Assembly: GCF_027257935.1 (NCBI RefSeq)
Contig: NZ_JANZKW010000002.1
Span: forward strand, 620,001-684,000
DNA: 64,000 bases
Origin: Chitinimonas sp. BJYL2
Lineage (GTDB): Bacteria; Pseudomonadota; Gammaproteobacteria; Burkholderiales; Chitinimonadaceae
Direction: 5' to 3'
The notes under the pieces are model-generated. The model saw only the letters and a list, made by a program, of their open reading frames with translations. It was not told the origin of the DNA and made no database searches. The translations under genes and the position numbers were made by a program. This document shows positions 38,568-48,264 of this stretch, one piece after another; within the stretch, counting starts at the first letter, position 1; each line of letters begins with the position of its first letter.

Positions 38568-40511
38568 ATGAGCGACTTTGGCGGGATGGAAGAACTGCTT
38601 CAGGATTTTCTGACTGAAGCCAGTGAGCTGCTGTCCGATGTGGATAACAAGCTGGTCGAGCTGGAAAAACGGCCCGACGACAAGAATCTGCTCAACGTGA
38701 TTTTTCGTGGCTTTCACACGATCAAGGGCGGTGCCGGTTTCCTGAATGTCGACCCACTGGTCAATCTGTGCCACCGCACCGAGAACCTGTTCGACAAGCT
38801 GCGTAACCTTGAGCTCAAGCTCACACCCGAGCTGATGGATGCCATTCTTGCCGCCACCGGCGTCGTGCGTGACATGTTTGGCTCCTTGTCCCAAGGACGC
38901 ATGCCCGCACCTGCGGACCAATCCCTGCTCACGCAACTGGACAACGCACTGGAGGGGCGGCTCAACAGCAGCAGCCCAGCACCCGCGCCGGCCGCAGCGC
39001 CCGCACCGGCTCCCGCGCCAGTGGCGTCCGCGCCCGCCCCTGCACCTGCGCAAAGCGGCAATGAACCCGACTGGGCCGCCTTGCATCAGGCCATTACCGG
39101 GTCTGCACCTGTTTCCAGCCCGGCGCCAAGCAGCGCCCCTGTCGTCAGCGCGCCGGTTGCCGTTGCACCCGCACCCACCACACCGCCCTTGCCCGCCGCA
39201 TCGCCGGTGGCGGCTCCGGCTCAGCCCAAGCCCATGGCACAAGCTGCCCCTGCCAAAGCGCCGGCAGCCATGCAGCAGTTGTCGACGCAGGAAAATACCA
39301 TCCGTATCGATACCAATCGACTGGATCAGGTGCTGAATCTGTCTGGCGAGATTGGTCTGACCAAAAACCGCCTGACCACCCTGCGTACCGACATTCTGGG
39401 AGGCAAAACCGATCCCGGCACGCTCAAAGCGCTCGATGAGGCCATCGGTCAACTGGACCTCTTGGTCAGTGATCTGCAGAACGCGGTCATGAAGACGCGC
39501 ATGCAGCCGATCGGCCGCCTGTTCCAGAAGTACCCGCGGCTCGCACGCGATCTCGCACGCCAGTTGGGTAAGGATGTCGAACTCGTCATTACGGGTGAGG
39601 AAACCGAACTCGACAAGACCATGATCGAGGATCTCAACGATCCTTTGGTCCACTTGGTTCGCAATGCAGTAGACCATGGTGTCGAAACCATCGAGGAGCG
39701 CATTGCCGCGGGCAAGCCCGGCAAGAGTATCGTGCAGCTCTCGGCCACACAGGTTGGTGACCATATCCTGATCGAGATTGTCGACGATGGTAAGGGCATG
39801 CGCCCGGACATGCTCCGTCGCAAAGCCGTCGAGAAGGGCATTATCGACCTCGAAACCGCCAATAGCCTGGATGACAAGCAGGCCCTGCAACTGATTTTCA
39901 TGCCGGGCTTCTCGACGAAGGATCAGATATCCAGTGTGTCCGGCCGCGGCGTCGGCATGGACGTCGTCAAAACCAACATCCAGAAGCTCAACGGCAGGAT
40001 CGATATCCAGTCCACCGTCGGCGAGGGCTCACGCTTCACGATCTCGCTGCCACTGACCCTGGCAATTCTGCCGGTGCTGGTGGTGCAAGTTTGCAACCAG
40101 CCGTTTGGTGTCCCCTTGGCCATGGTGCGGGAAATCATCCCGATTCGCTCGGAGCAGGTTCAGGAAGTTTCCGGTCGGGCCACCATCGTGGTGCGCGACG
40201 AAATACTGTCCGTCAGGTCTCTGGCGCGCCTGCTCGGTTGGCAGGAAACACAAACCCCGCAATTCGGTGTATTGATGCAAAGTGGCGAAAACAACTTCAT
40301 CCTTGCGATCGACAGCTTCATCGGTCGCGATGATGTGGTGATCAAGCCACTCCAGAATATCCGCCCCCGTGGCATTGCCGGTGCAACCCTCTCTGGCGAT
40401 GGTTCGGTCGTGCTGGTACTGGACATGGAGAACTTGCTCGACGATAGTCAGTCTGACCAATCAGCGATCAAGTCCACCCAGTTGCTCGAAATGCTTACGG
40501 ACAAGTCCTGA
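38568..40511 (+). CDS. cheA: Chemotaxis histidine kinase CheA
   Basis: 647 residues. P1/Hpt domain with His50 in FRGFHTIKGGAGFL. Residues about 132-240 are an Ala/Pro-rich linker where the P2 CheY-binding domain would be; I see no P2. P3 begins TIRIDTNRLDQVLNLSGEIGL, P4 has LVHLVRNAVDHG, VDDGKGM and GRGVGMDVVKTN, and P5 is CheW-like and ends QLLEMLTDKS. It autophosphorylates and passes phosphate to CheY and CheV. cheW, cheR and receptor genes are absent from this locus. Confidence 0.96.
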   Translation: MSDFGGMEELLQDFLTEASELLSDVDNKLVELEKRPDDKNLLNVIFRGFHTIKGGAGFLNVDPLVNLCHRTENLFDKLRNLELKLTPELMDAILAATGVVRDMFGSLSQGRMPAPADQSLLTQLDNALEGRLNSSSPAPAPAAAPAPAPAPVASAPAPAPAQSGNEPDWAALHQAITGSAPVSSPAPSSAPVVSAPVAVAPAPTTPPLPAASPVAAPAQPKPMAQAAPAKAPAAMQQLSTQENTIRIDTNRLDQVLNLSGEIGLTKNRLTTLRTDILGGKTDPGTLKALDEAIGQLDLLVSDLQNAVMKTRMQPIGRLFQKYPRLARDLARQLGKDVELVITGEETELDKTMIEDLNDPLVHLVRNAVDHGVETIEERIAAGKPGKSIVQLSATQVGDHILIEIVDDGKGMRPDMLRRKAVEKGIIDLETANSLDDKQALQLIFMPGFSTKDQISSVSGRGVGMDVVKTNIQKLNGRIDIQSTVGEGSRFTISLPLTLAILPVLVVQVCNQPFGVPLAMVREIIPIRSEQVQEVSGRATIVVRDEILSVRSLARLLGWQETQTPQFGVLMQSGENNFILAIDSFIGRDDVVIKPLQNIRPRGIAGATLSGDGSVVLVLDMENLLDDSQSDQSAIKSTQLLEMLTDKS

Positions 40512-40531
40512 GGCGAAATTGCCAAGCCTAG

Positions 40532-40562
40532 CGGCGGTCTTGCATAATGAGACCGCCGTTTT
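40532..40562 (+). terminator. Rho-independent terminator after cheA
   Basis: CGGCGGTCT / AGACCGCCG (9 bp) with a 9-base loop, followed by TTTTC. It lies 20 bases after the cheA stop and before the EAL-HDOD gene. Confidence 0.85.
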
Positions 40563-40597
40563 CACGCCACTGACTGCTTACGCAACCGCGAGTCCCC

Positions 40598-41815
40598 ATG
40601 CAGAACAACGCCTTTATTGGCCGCCAGCCCATCCTGAACCGCCAACAGCAAATCATTGGTTATGAATTGCTGTTCCGGCTTGATGAGACTTCACTCCACG
40701 CAGACTTCTCCAGCGACATGCAGGCCGGAACCAACATTCTGGTCAACACGCTATCGAATATGGGTGCCGACTGGCTCGTGGGCAGCAAGCTAGCCTTCGT
40801 GAACGTTGCGACCTCCATGCTGGAAAGCAACTTCCTCGAACTCCTGCACCCACAACGCGTGGTGCTCGAAATCGTGGAATCGGTCAACGCGACGCCCGAG
40901 CTGCTGGCGCGCGCGAAGGAACTGCGCGCCCAAGGCTTCGGCATTGCGCTTGATGATTTCACCTATACGCCGCAAACCGCGCCTTTCCTTGAGTTCGCCA
41001 ACTACGTGAAGCTGGATATCCAGCAACTCGGTCTGGATAACGTCAAGAGCCTGTCCAAGGAATTGCGCAAATTCCCGGTGTTGCAGGTGGCCGAGAAGGT
41101 CGAGACCAAGGATGAGTTCAAATTCTGTCTCGACGTAGGCCTCGACTGCTTCCAGGGCTACTACTTTGCGCATCCGGAAACGCTGTCGGCCAAGGTCATC
41201 AATCCGGCTTATGCCAATATCCTCAGCTTGCTCAACATGCTGCGGAACAACGCCGAGATCTCCGAGATCGAGAACGCGCTCAAGCGTGATGTGGCGCTCT
41301 CGTTCAAGCTGCTGCGCTATATCAACTCGGCTGGCTTTGGCCTCTCGTGCGAGATTCACTCCTTCCGTCACGCCGTGACGATTCTGGGTTACCAAAAGCT
41401 TTATCGCTGGCTGACGCTGTTGCTGGTAACTGCCAGTTCCGACGCTGGCACGCCACCCGCACTAATGAAAACCGCGATCACCCGTGGTCGCCTGGTCGAG
41501 CTGCTGGGTAGCCATCTGCTGGATGGTACCGACCGCGACAACCTGTTCATTGTGGGCGTCTTCTCGCTGCTGGACGTAATGCTAGACATGCCCATGGAGA
41601 ACATCCTGGAGACGCTGCTGCTGCCCGATACGGTCAGCGAGGCCCTCACAGATCGCGGTGGCATTTACGGCCCGTTCCTGGAGCTTGCCGAAGCCTGTGA
41701 AGACCCGGATATGGCTGAAGTGCCGCGTCTGTGTGCCAATTTGCAGATCACGCCGGAAATGCTCAACAAGGCGCATGTCTCCGCGCTGGCCTGGGTGGAA
41801 GAGTTGGGCGTTTAA
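40598..41815 (+). CDS. EAL-HDOD signalling protein
   Basis: 405 residues. Residues 1-200 are an EAL-like domain: FIGRQPILNRQQQIIGYELLFR, FVNVATSML, LEIVES, ALDDFTY, VKLDIQQL, AEKVET and FQGYYFAHP. Loop 6, normally DDFGTGYSSL, is replaced by DDFTYTPQTAPFL, so phosphodiesterase activity is doubtful even though most metal ligands remain. Residues about 205-390 form an HDOD domain (LKRDVALSFKLLRYINSAGFGL..IHSFRHAVTILG). Proteins of this type (CdgJ, YuxH family) influence motility. It follows cheA beyond a terminator. Confidence 0.92.
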   Translation: MQNNAFIGRQPILNRQQQIIGYELLFRLDETSLHADFSSDMQAGTNILVNTLSNMGADWLVGSKLAFVNVATSMLESNFLELLHPQRVVLEIVESVNATPELLARAKELRAQGFGIALDDFTYTPQTAPFLEFANYVKLDIQQLGLDNVKSLSKELRKFPVLQVAEKVETKDEFKFCLDVGLDCFQGYYFAHPETLSAKVINPAYANILSLLNMLRNNAEISEIENALKRDVALSFKLLRYINSAGFGLSCEIHSFRHAVTILGYQKLYRWLTLLLVTASSDAGTPPALMKTAITRGRLVELLGSHLLDGTDRDNLFIVGVFSLLDVMLDMPMENILETLLLPDTVSEALTDRGGIYGPFLELAEACEDPDMAEVPRLCANLQITPEMLNKAHVSALAWVEELGV

Positions 41816-41840
41816 CCCCTCCGTTACACCGAGGTTCATC

Positions 41841-41882
41841 ACCAAAACAAACAGCCGCCCTCGGGCGGCTGTTTGTTTTGGT
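41841..41882. terminator. Bidirectional terminator between EAL-HDOD and dut
   Basis: A perfect 20-bp inverted repeat with a 2-base centre (41861-41862): a GC core (GCCGCCC/GGGCGGC) flanked by A-rich then T-rich arms, so each strand ends in a T-rich run. It lies between converging genes. Confidence 0.92.
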
Positions 41883-41894
41883 GGCAGCACAAGC

Positions 41895-42347
41895 TCAATG
41901 CTTGCCGGTACTTCCAAATCCGCCCTCGCCCCGCGAGCTGGCTTCAAAGCTGTCTACGATATTGAAATCGAGCTGCACCACGGGCACAACCACCAATTGC
42001 GCAATTCGCTCCAGTGGCTGGATCAGAAAGGCTTCGTGTCCACGGTTCCAGACCGACACGAAGATCTGCCCTTGGTAATCCGAATCAATCAAGCCGACCA
42101 GATTACCCAGCACGATGCCGTGTTTATGGCCCAGACCCGAGCGAGGCAGGATCATTGCCGCGTAGTTGGGATCGGCGAGATGCACCGCCATGCCGGTAGG
42201 AATCAGTGTGGTGGCACCAGGGTTCAATTCGACCGGGGCTTCAATACAGGCGCGGAGATCCAGTCCGGCCGAACCGCTCGTTGCATAAGCCGGCGCCTGC
42301 GCTTTGAGCCGCTCGTCCAGCAAACGGACATCAACAGATTTCTTCAT
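41895..42347 (-). CDS. dut: dUTP diphosphatase
   Basis: 150 residues, standard trimeric dUTPase length. All five motifs are present: [37 protein letters not shown] and the C-terminal GEGGFGSTG. It hydrolyses dUTP to dUMP, keeping uracil out of DNA and feeding thymidylate synthesis. Its ATG overlaps the coaBC stop (ATGA), as in many proteobacteria. Confidence 0.98.
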   Translation of the reverse strand: MKKSVDVRLLDERLKAQAPAYATSGSAGLDLRACIEAPVELNPGATTLIPTGMAVHLADPNYAAMILPRSGLGHKHGIVLGNLVGLIDSDYQGQIFVSVWNRGHEAFLIQPLERIAQLVVVPVVQLDFNIVDSFEASSRGEGGFGSTGKH

Positions 42348-43555
42348 GGTTTGTGGTACTCGCGATATAGCTTGGCAGTATGAGAAATGATGGCGCGGGC
42401 AATGGCCTGCTTGGGCGCCCGTGGAAGCAAGTGCTGGCCGTGATCATCCAGCAGGTGTACCTCGTTGTCGTCGGCACCGATCGCATCCTGCACCTGATTG
42501 GCAACCAGTAGTGGCAGCTTTTTACGGCGGCGCTTTTGCTCGGCGTACTCAAGCAGGTTCTCGCTTTCGGCGGCAAAGCCTACACAGAATGGTGGCTCGG
42601 CCAAGCCCGCAACGGTGGCGAGAATATCGGGATTCTGGGCAAATTCCAGCACCAGATTGCTGCCGGTTTTCTTGAGCTTCTGCTCCGAAGGGCTCACCGG
42701 ATGGTAGTCCGCCACCGCAGCCACACTGATGAAGACATCGGTTTTTGACACCTCGGACGTCACCGCCGCCAGCATCTGGCGCGCGCCTTCAACATCGATG
42801 CGTTTCACACCAAACGGCGCGGCCAGCGCAGTGGGGCCGGATACCAGCGTTACCGATGCACCCGCCTCCATGGCTGCCTTGGCCAGGGCGTAACCCATCT
42901 TGCCCGAACTGGGATTGGTGATGCCGCGCACCGCATCGATACGTTCAAACGTCGGGCCTGCCGTGACCAGCACGCGTACGCCACGTAACACCTTGGGCTG
43001 GAAGGTCGCTTCAATCAGCTCGAACAGCACCTCGGGTTCCAGCATGCGGCCAAACCCGGTTTCGCCACAGGCTTGCTCACCAGCATCCGGGCCCAGGATA
43101 GCGATGCCATCTTGCCGCAGCAGGTTTACATTGCGCTGGTTGGGCGGGTTGTCCCACATCTGCCGGTTCATGGCGGGCGCCACCAACAGTGGACAGTCAC
43201 GCGCTGTGCACAGCGTAGAGAGCAGATCATCCGCTGCACCGTGCGCGAGCTTGAACAAGAAATCGGCGGATGCCGGGGCAACCAGGATCAGATCGGCGCC
43301 GCGGCCCAGATCGATATGCGCCATGTGGTTATCCACGCGGCTATCCCAAAGGTCGGTGAATACCGGCCGGCCGGAAAGGGCCTGGAATGTCGCGGGCGCC
43401 ACGAAACGGGTCGCCGCTTCGGTCATGACAACCTGCACGTCGTAACCGTTCTTGACCAACAAGCGGGTCAATTCGGCGCATTTGTAGGCGGCAACGCCGC
43501 CGGTAACACCCAGCAGCACGCGCTGTGGTCGGCTCGGATTGGCTGCCTCGGCCAT
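42344..43555 (-). CDS. coaBC: Bifunctional phosphopantothenoylcysteine decarboxylase / phosphopantothenate-cysteine ligase
   Basis: 403 residues from ATG 43555, which has AAGGAG five bases upstream; a start 21 bases earlier is in frame but poorer. The N-terminal flavoprotein decarboxylase has [35 protein letters not shown] and [10 protein letters not shown]. The C-terminal ligase has [24 protein letters not shown] and KLKKTG. It performs two steps of coenzyme A synthesis. Confidence 0.98.
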   Translation of the reverse strand: MAEAANPSRPQRVLLGVTGGVAAYKCAELTRLLVKNGYDVQVVMTEAATRFVAPATFQALSGRPVFTDLWDSRVDNHMAHIDLGRGADLILVAPASADFLFKLAHGAADDLLSTLCTARDCPLLVAPAMNRQMWDNPPNQRNVNLLRQDGIAILGPDAGEQACGETGFGRMLEPEVLFELIEATFQPKVLRGVRVLVTAGPTFERIDAVRGITNPSSGKMGYALAKAAMEAGASVTLVSGPTALAAPFGVKRIDVEGARQMLAAVTSEVSKTDVFISVAAVADYHPVSPSEQKLKKTGSNLVLEFAQNPDILATVAGLAEPPFCVGFAAESENLLEYAEQKRRRKKLPLLVANQVQDAIGADDNEVHLLDDHGQHLLPRAPKQAIARAIISHTAKLYREYHKP

Positions 43556-43805
43556 GCTTGCTCCTTGATTGGACACTCAAGTCCAAAAGTTTAACCCGGA
43601 TAACTCATCAGGACGCGTGATGATGGCTTGGCAACGTACGTGCGAATCGGTGTAAGGGCGACAAGCCCATGGTGGTCAGTCCAAGGGCCACCAAGGCGGG
43701 TCGCCAGAACACCGCACAATGCCCGCCAGCACATGCGCAGGCGGGAAGAGCTGCCTGATGGCGTAACCGGATTCATGCCGCTATACGGATATAGACACCT
43801 TTACC

Positions 43806-44486
43806 ATGCCGATTACCGACTGGCCCACTGATGAACGCCCCCGCGAAAAGTTGCTGAAGCAGGGGCCACAGGCACTCTCCGATGCCGAGTTGCTGGCGAT
43901 CTTCCTGCGCGTTGGTCTACCAGGAAAGAGTGCGGTCGATCTGGCCCGCCAGCTATTGGGTAACTTTGGTTCACTGACAGGTCTTTTCCAGGCCCGGCTT
44001 GGCGACTTTGCCGCGATTGCCGGTATCGGGGAGGCAAAGTATGCCCAGCTGCAAGCGGTCATCGAGATGAGCCGGCGCGCTTTGGGAGAGGAACTGCGCC
44101 AACCGCAGGCTTTTGAACATCCTGCCGCCGTGCGTGAATACCTGCGACTTTGGCTGGGCGGCGAGGCGCGCGAGTGTTTTGCCGCCTTGTTTCTGGATAC
44201 CCGTCACGCGCTGCTGAGCGCGGATATCCTGTTCCGCGGCACGCTGGACCAAGCCACGGTGCACCCGCGTGAAATTGCCCGGCGCGCACTCGGCCTCAAT
44301 GCTGCCGCTGTCATCGTGGCGCACAACCACCCTTCGGGCCACGCTGAACCGAGTCCGGCAGATATCTCGCTGACCCATCATCTGCGCGATGCGCTACGGC
44401 TGATCGACCTCCGCCTGCTCGATCACTTCATTGTGACTCGGCAGACTGCCGTCTCCCTTGCTGAGCGGGGGTACCTGGCAGGCTGA
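43806..44486 (+). CDS. radC: RadC-family JAB-domain protein
   Basis: 226 residues. N-terminal helix-hairpin-helix part ([29 protein letters not shown]) and C-terminal JAB/MPN domain with the zinc motif [17 protein letters not shown]. Despite the name its role in DNA repair is doubtful. It is divergent from coaBC with a 250-base gap, the usual arrangement in Betaproteobacteria. No clear ribosome site precedes ATG 43806. Confidence 0.95.
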   Translation: MPITDWPTDERPREKLLKQGPQALSDAELLAIFLRVGLPGKSAVDLARQLLGNFGSLTGLFQARLGDFAAIAGIGEAKYAQLQAVIEMSRRALGEELRQPQAFEHPAAVREYLRLWLGGEARECFAALFLDTRHALLSADILFRGTLDQATVHPREIARRALGLNAAAVIVAHNHPSGHAEPSPADISLTHHLRDALRLIDLRLLDHFIVTRQTAVSLAERGYLAG

Positions 44487-44573
44487 CCGACTGTCGCCGT
44501 CAGCTCAAGCCCCCGTCCCAATGGGTCGATATCTGGGTCATAAGGTCGTGACAGGCGACCAGGAGCCAGAAAA

Positions 44574-45581
44574 ATGAAAATCACCCAATCCGATGTCCAG
44601 CTTGCCGGACAGCGCCAGGCTGCGCGCGAACACCGCGTTACCGAACAGCTACAGCTATCCCGCATGCCCTCGCAGCCCCTGCCCGACCCCGTCGCCTTGT
44701 CCGCTGCTGCCCGCGCAGCCCAGCAAGCCGACACCGCACTGGATCTGCGTGCCGAGCTGGAAGGCCACCCGCTGTGGCAACTGATCCAGCAGCTGGTCAA
44801 GAAGCTGACCGGGCAAGAGATCGAGCTCGACAATATCGTGCCGCCCGGCCGCCAGCAGCGGGCCGCCGAAGCAGCTGCCCCTGCACCAGCGCCGATATCG
44901 CCGATTACCGAGTGGCGCGTCAGCTATCTGCGCCGCGAGGAGATCCACGAGACCGAACAGACCCGGTTCAGCGCTCAAGGTAGTGTAAAGACGGCAGACG
45001 GACGACAGATCGACTTCACAGCGGCGCTGGATCTGTATCGCGAGTATCACGAAGTCAGCGAGGTCATGCTCGACGCCAACAAAGCGCCTGTACGCAAAGA
45101 CCCGCTGGTCGTTAATCACGCCGCCGCATCCGCCAGCCTGACCGAAGAAAAATTTGCCTTTGATCTTGATGCAGACGGCGTTCAGGACAGCATCTCCTTT
45201 GCAGGACCCGGCAGCAGCTTTCTGGCGCTCGATCGCAACGGCGATGGTCAGATCAATGATGGCAGCGAGCTGTTCGGTACGCGCAGCGGCAATGGCTTTG
45301 CCGACCTTGCCCAACTCGACGATGACGGCAATGGCTGGATAGACGAAAGTGATCGGGTGTGGGGCTCGCTAAAGCTCTGGCTGCGTGAAGAGTCCGGCGA
45401 ACTTGCGCTCATTGATCTGGCCGCCGCGGGCATCGGCGCCCTGTATCTGGGAAGTGCCAGAACCGACTTCTCCCTGCACGACCGCACCCATCGCGAGCTG
45501 GGCCAAGTACGCCAGAGCGGGGTTTTTCTTGGCGAGGATGGCCGCGTCGGCACGCTCCAGCAAGTGGATCTAGCGGTGTAA
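44574..45581 (+). CDS. EF-hand-like / VCBS-type protein of unknown function
   Basis: 335 residues, AGGAG before ATG 44574. No signal peptide. The N-terminal 110 residues are Ala/Gln-rich and helical. The C-terminal part carries calcium-loop-like motifs: DLDADGVQD, LDRNGDGQINDGSELFG, FADLAQLDDDGNGWIDESD. Similar tandem DxDxDG proteins are common in Proteobacteria and often annotated as VCBS or hypothetical. It stands alone between radC and the liv genes. Whether it is exported by a leaderless route is not visible. Confidence 0.7.
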   Translation: MKITQSDVQLAGQRQAAREHRVTEQLQLSRMPSQPLPDPVALSAAARAAQQADTALDLRAELEGHPLWQLIQQLVKKLTGQEIELDNIVPPGRQQRAAEAAAPAPAPISPITEWRVSYLRREEIHETEQTRFSAQGSVKTADGRQIDFTAALDLYREYHEVSEVMLDANKAPVRKDPLVVNHAAASASLTEEKFAFDLDADGVQDSISFAGPGSSFLALDRNGDGQINDGSELFGTRSGNGFADLAQLDDDGNGWIDESDRVWGSLKLWLREESGELALIDLAAAGIGALYLGSARTDFSLHDRTHRELGQVRQSGVFLGEDGRVGTLQQVDLAV

Positions 45582-45820
45582 GCCTAGCCAGATTCAGCCC
45601 TTGCCTCGCCCCCTTGCGCCCCGAGCCGGTGCAATGGCCGCAAATCAGTGCCCGCAATCGGGCGCAAAGCCTTGTTGCAAGCGGCACGCAAGCGCATCAC
45701 CCGCGTTGACAAGCGCAAAATCAAGAGCGCACTATTCAGCTCGCATTTTGACTGACTTTCGGCCGTGGCTTGCTACGGCCCGTGATTGATGTTTTGCGTT
45801 TGTCGAAAAGGGGAAGATTC

Positions 45821-47062
45821 ATGAGCTTGGCTCGTTACAGCCTGATCGCTTCCGCCGTGCTGGCCTTGGCCGCATGTGGCGAGAAGAAGGAAGAAGCAGC
45901 ACCCGCAGCAGCCGCAGCGGCTGCGCCGACTGAACTGGTGGTGAAGATCGGCCACGTCGGCCCACTCACTGGCAATATCGCCCACCTGGGCAAGGACAAT
46001 GAAAACGGTGTTCGCCTCGCCATCGAGGAGCTGAATGCCGAAGGCGTCGAAATCGGCGGTGTCAAAGCCAAGTTCGAGATGATCTCGGAAGACGACCAGG
46101 CCGATCCGAAGACGGCCACTACCGTTGCCCAGCGCATGGTCGACGCCAAGGTTGCCGGCGTGATCGGCCACCTGAACTCGGGCACCACGATCCCCGCATC
46201 GAAGATCTACTCCGACGCCGGCATCCCGCAGATCTCGCCCTCCGCCACCAACCCGCAATACACGTTGGCCGGCTACAAGACCGCCTTCCGCGTGATCGCC
46301 AACGACGTGGCTCAAGGCGGCGCGCTGGGCGTGTTTGCTGCTGAAAACGCCAAGGCCAAGAAGGTTGCGATCATCGATGACCGCACCGCCTACGGCCAAG
46401 GTCTGGCTGATGAGTTCGAAAAGGCCGCCAAGGCCAAGGGCGTTAACATTGTTGCCCGCGAATTCACCAACAACCAGGCCACCGACTTCATGTCGATCCT
46501 GACCACAATCAAGGGCAAGAAGCCTGACCTGATCTTCTACGGCGGCATGGACGCTCAGGCCGGCCCGCTGACCCAGCAGATGAAGAAGCTGGGCATCACC
46601 GCCAAGGTGATCGGTGGCGACGGCTTCCAGACCGGCGAATACATCAAGCTCGCTGGTGACAATGCCGATGGCCAGTTCGCCTCGCAACCCGGCATGCCCA
46701 AGGACAAGATGCCGGGCTACGCCGAGTTCGAAAAGAAGTACAAGGCCAAGTTCAACACCGACATCCAGATCTACGCCCCGTTTACCTATGACGCAACCCG
46801 CGTGATGGTCGAGGCCATGAAGAAGGCAGGCAGCACCGATCCGGCCAAATACCTGCCCGAACTCGCCAAGATCGAACACGATGGCGTGACCGGCAAGATC
46901 AAGTTTGACGACAAGGGCGACATCATTGGTGGCTCGGTCACGGTCTACAAGGTCGCCAATGGCACCTGGGAAACCGTTGCCACCATCGGTGGACCGGCTG
47001 AAGCAGCCCCAGCTGCCGAGGCCGCCGCACCGGCAGCAGCCGAAGCGGCACCCAAGCAGTAA
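45821..47062 (+). CDS. livJ: Branched-chain amino-acid ABC transporter, substrate-binding lipoprotein
   Basis: 413 residues from ATG 45821, with AGGGGAAG upstream. Lipobox LALAAC with Cys19 and a Glu/Lys-rich stretch after it indicate a lipoprotein, unlike soluble E. coli LivJ. The periplasmic binding fold is clear: VKIGHVGPLTGNIAHLGKDNENGVRLAIEELN, VIGHLNSGTTIPASKIY, ISPSATNPQYT. The last 25 residues are an Ala/Glu/Pro tail. A small hairpin (45761-45780) lies in its leader. First gene of the liv cluster. Confidence 0.93.
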   Translation: MSLARYSLIASAVLALAACGEKKEEAAPAAAAAAAPTELVVKIGHVGPLTGNIAHLGKDNENGVRLAIEELNAEGVEIGGVKAKFEMISEDDQADPKTATTVAQRMVDAKVAGVIGHLNSGTTIPASKIYSDAGIPQISPSATNPQYTLAGYKTAFRVIANDVAQGGALGVFAAENAKAKKVAIIDDRTAYGQGLADEFEKAAKAKGVNIVAREFTNNQATDFMSILTTIKGKKPDLIFYGGMDAQAGPLTQQMKKLGITAKVIGGDGFQTGEYIKLAGDNADGQFASQPGMPKDKMPGYAEFEKKYKAKFNTDIQIYAPFTYDATRVMVEAMKKAGSTDPAKYLPELAKIEHDGVTGKIKFDDKGDIIGGSVTVYKVANGTWETVATIGGPAEAAPAAEAAAPAAAEAAPKQ

Positions 47063-47074
47063 GTTATCTGGATC

Positions 47075-47104
47075 AAGGCGGCGTCTTCGGGCGCCGCCTT
47101 TCTT
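47075..47104 (+). terminator. Hairpin after livJ (probable partial terminator)
   Basis: AAGGCGGCG / CGCCGCCTT, 9 bp, with an 8-base loop and a following TCTTA. Placed between livJ and the permease genes, it may allow excess binding protein over permease, a known pattern in ABC operons (inference). The following 220 bases to livH hold no gene. Confidence 0.75.
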
Positions 47105-47325
47105 ATGTGTCTCGTCCTGACCACAGTAAGTCCCGTCTACCAGTCGTCTGTTGTGGCTGGCCTTCGCGGCGGAGACATGCAATACCCTCATTAGCTCCAG
47201 CACAACGGCTGTTCCATATGGCCGGATGGTGCAAACGGGTTTCGCGTATCGGCGGAATCCCTAATACCTGTATTGCCGGCATCCAGACACTCTGACGCTT
47301 CAGTAGGCAAAACGAGGAACCCGCT

Positions 47326-48255
47326 GTGGATATCCTGATTCAACAACTCATCAATGGCCTGGTCGTCGGCAGCATCTATGCGCTGATCGCACTGGGCTAC
47401 ACCATGGTCTACGGCATACTCCAGCTGATCAACTTCGCCCACGGCGAAGTCGTGATGATGGGCGCCATGATCACTATCTCCGCCATTGGCCTGCTGGTCG
47501 GTAACGGCGTCAGCTTGCCTGGTCCGATGATGGTGCTGGCAGGCTTGCTGATCGCCCTGCCCTGCACCATGTTGCTGGGCTTCGTGATCGAACGCGTGGC
47601 TTATCGGCCATTGCGCAATGCACCCAGACTCGCGCCACTGATCACCGCGATCGGCGTCTCCATCGTGCTCCAGCAGGTGGCCGTGCTGATCTGGAAGAAC
47701 AACCCGCGCTCCTTCCCCGACCTGCTCTCGCACGAAGGCCACAATATCTTCGGCGCGGTGATTACCGATCTGCAGATCGTCATCATCGTGCTCGCCATCG
47801 CCATCATGGCGGCCCTGCTGCTGATGGTCGAAAAAACCAAACTTGGCCGCGCCATGCGTGCTGTATCCATGAACCAGCCCGTCGCCAGCCTGATGGGCGT
47901 GAATATCAACCATGTGATCTCGATGACCTTTGTGCTGGGTTCCGCACTCGGTGCGATTGCCGGGGTCATGATCGGTGCCAACTACGGCCTCGCCTACCCG
48001 ACCATGGGCTTCCTGATCGGTCTCAAGGCGTTTACCGCTGCCGTGCTGGGTGGCATTGGCAACCTCGGCGGTGCGGTAGCAGGCGGCATCCTGCTTGGGG
48101 TAATTGAAAGCGTGGGTGCCGGCTATCTGGGGGCGGCTACCGGTGGCGTGCTAGGCAGCCACTATCAGGATATCTTCGCCTTTCTGGTACTGATCCTCGT
48201 CCTCGTGTTCCGTCCGTCCGGCCTCTTGGGCGAGCGCGTGGCCGAGCGGGCTTGA
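47326..48255 (+). CDS. livH: Branched-chain amino-acid ABC transporter permease LivH
   Basis: 309 residues from GTG 47326. Starts DILIQQLINGLVVGSIYALIALGYTMVYGILQLINFAHGE, the LivH signature, with about eight membrane helices. The EAA-like cytoplasmic loop is GRAMRAVSMNQPVASLMGVN. Forms the membrane channel with LivM. Confidence 0.96.
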   Translation: MDILIQQLINGLVVGSIYALIALGYTMVYGILQLINFAHGEVVMMGAMITISAIGLLVGNGVSLPGPMMVLAGLLIALPCTMLLGFVIERVAYRPLRNAPRLAPLITAIGVSIVLQQVAVLIWKNNPRSFPDLLSHEGHNIFGAVITDLQIVIIVLAIAIMAALLLMVEKTKLGRAMRAVSMNQPVASLMGVNINHVISMTFVLGSALGAIAGVMIGANYGLAYPTMGFLIGLKAFTAAVLGGIGNLGGAVAGGILLGVIESVGAGYLGAATGGVLGSHYQDIFAFLVLILVLVFRPSGLLGERVAERA

Positions 48256-48264
48256 GGAGGCATC

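Noticed and set aside
38532..39890. Minus-strand open frame of 452 codons
   Set aside because: Antisense to cheA; no recognisable domain and cheA is intact.
45773..47203. Minus-strand open frame of 476 codons
   Set aside because: Antisense to livJ; composition is that of a mirror frame.
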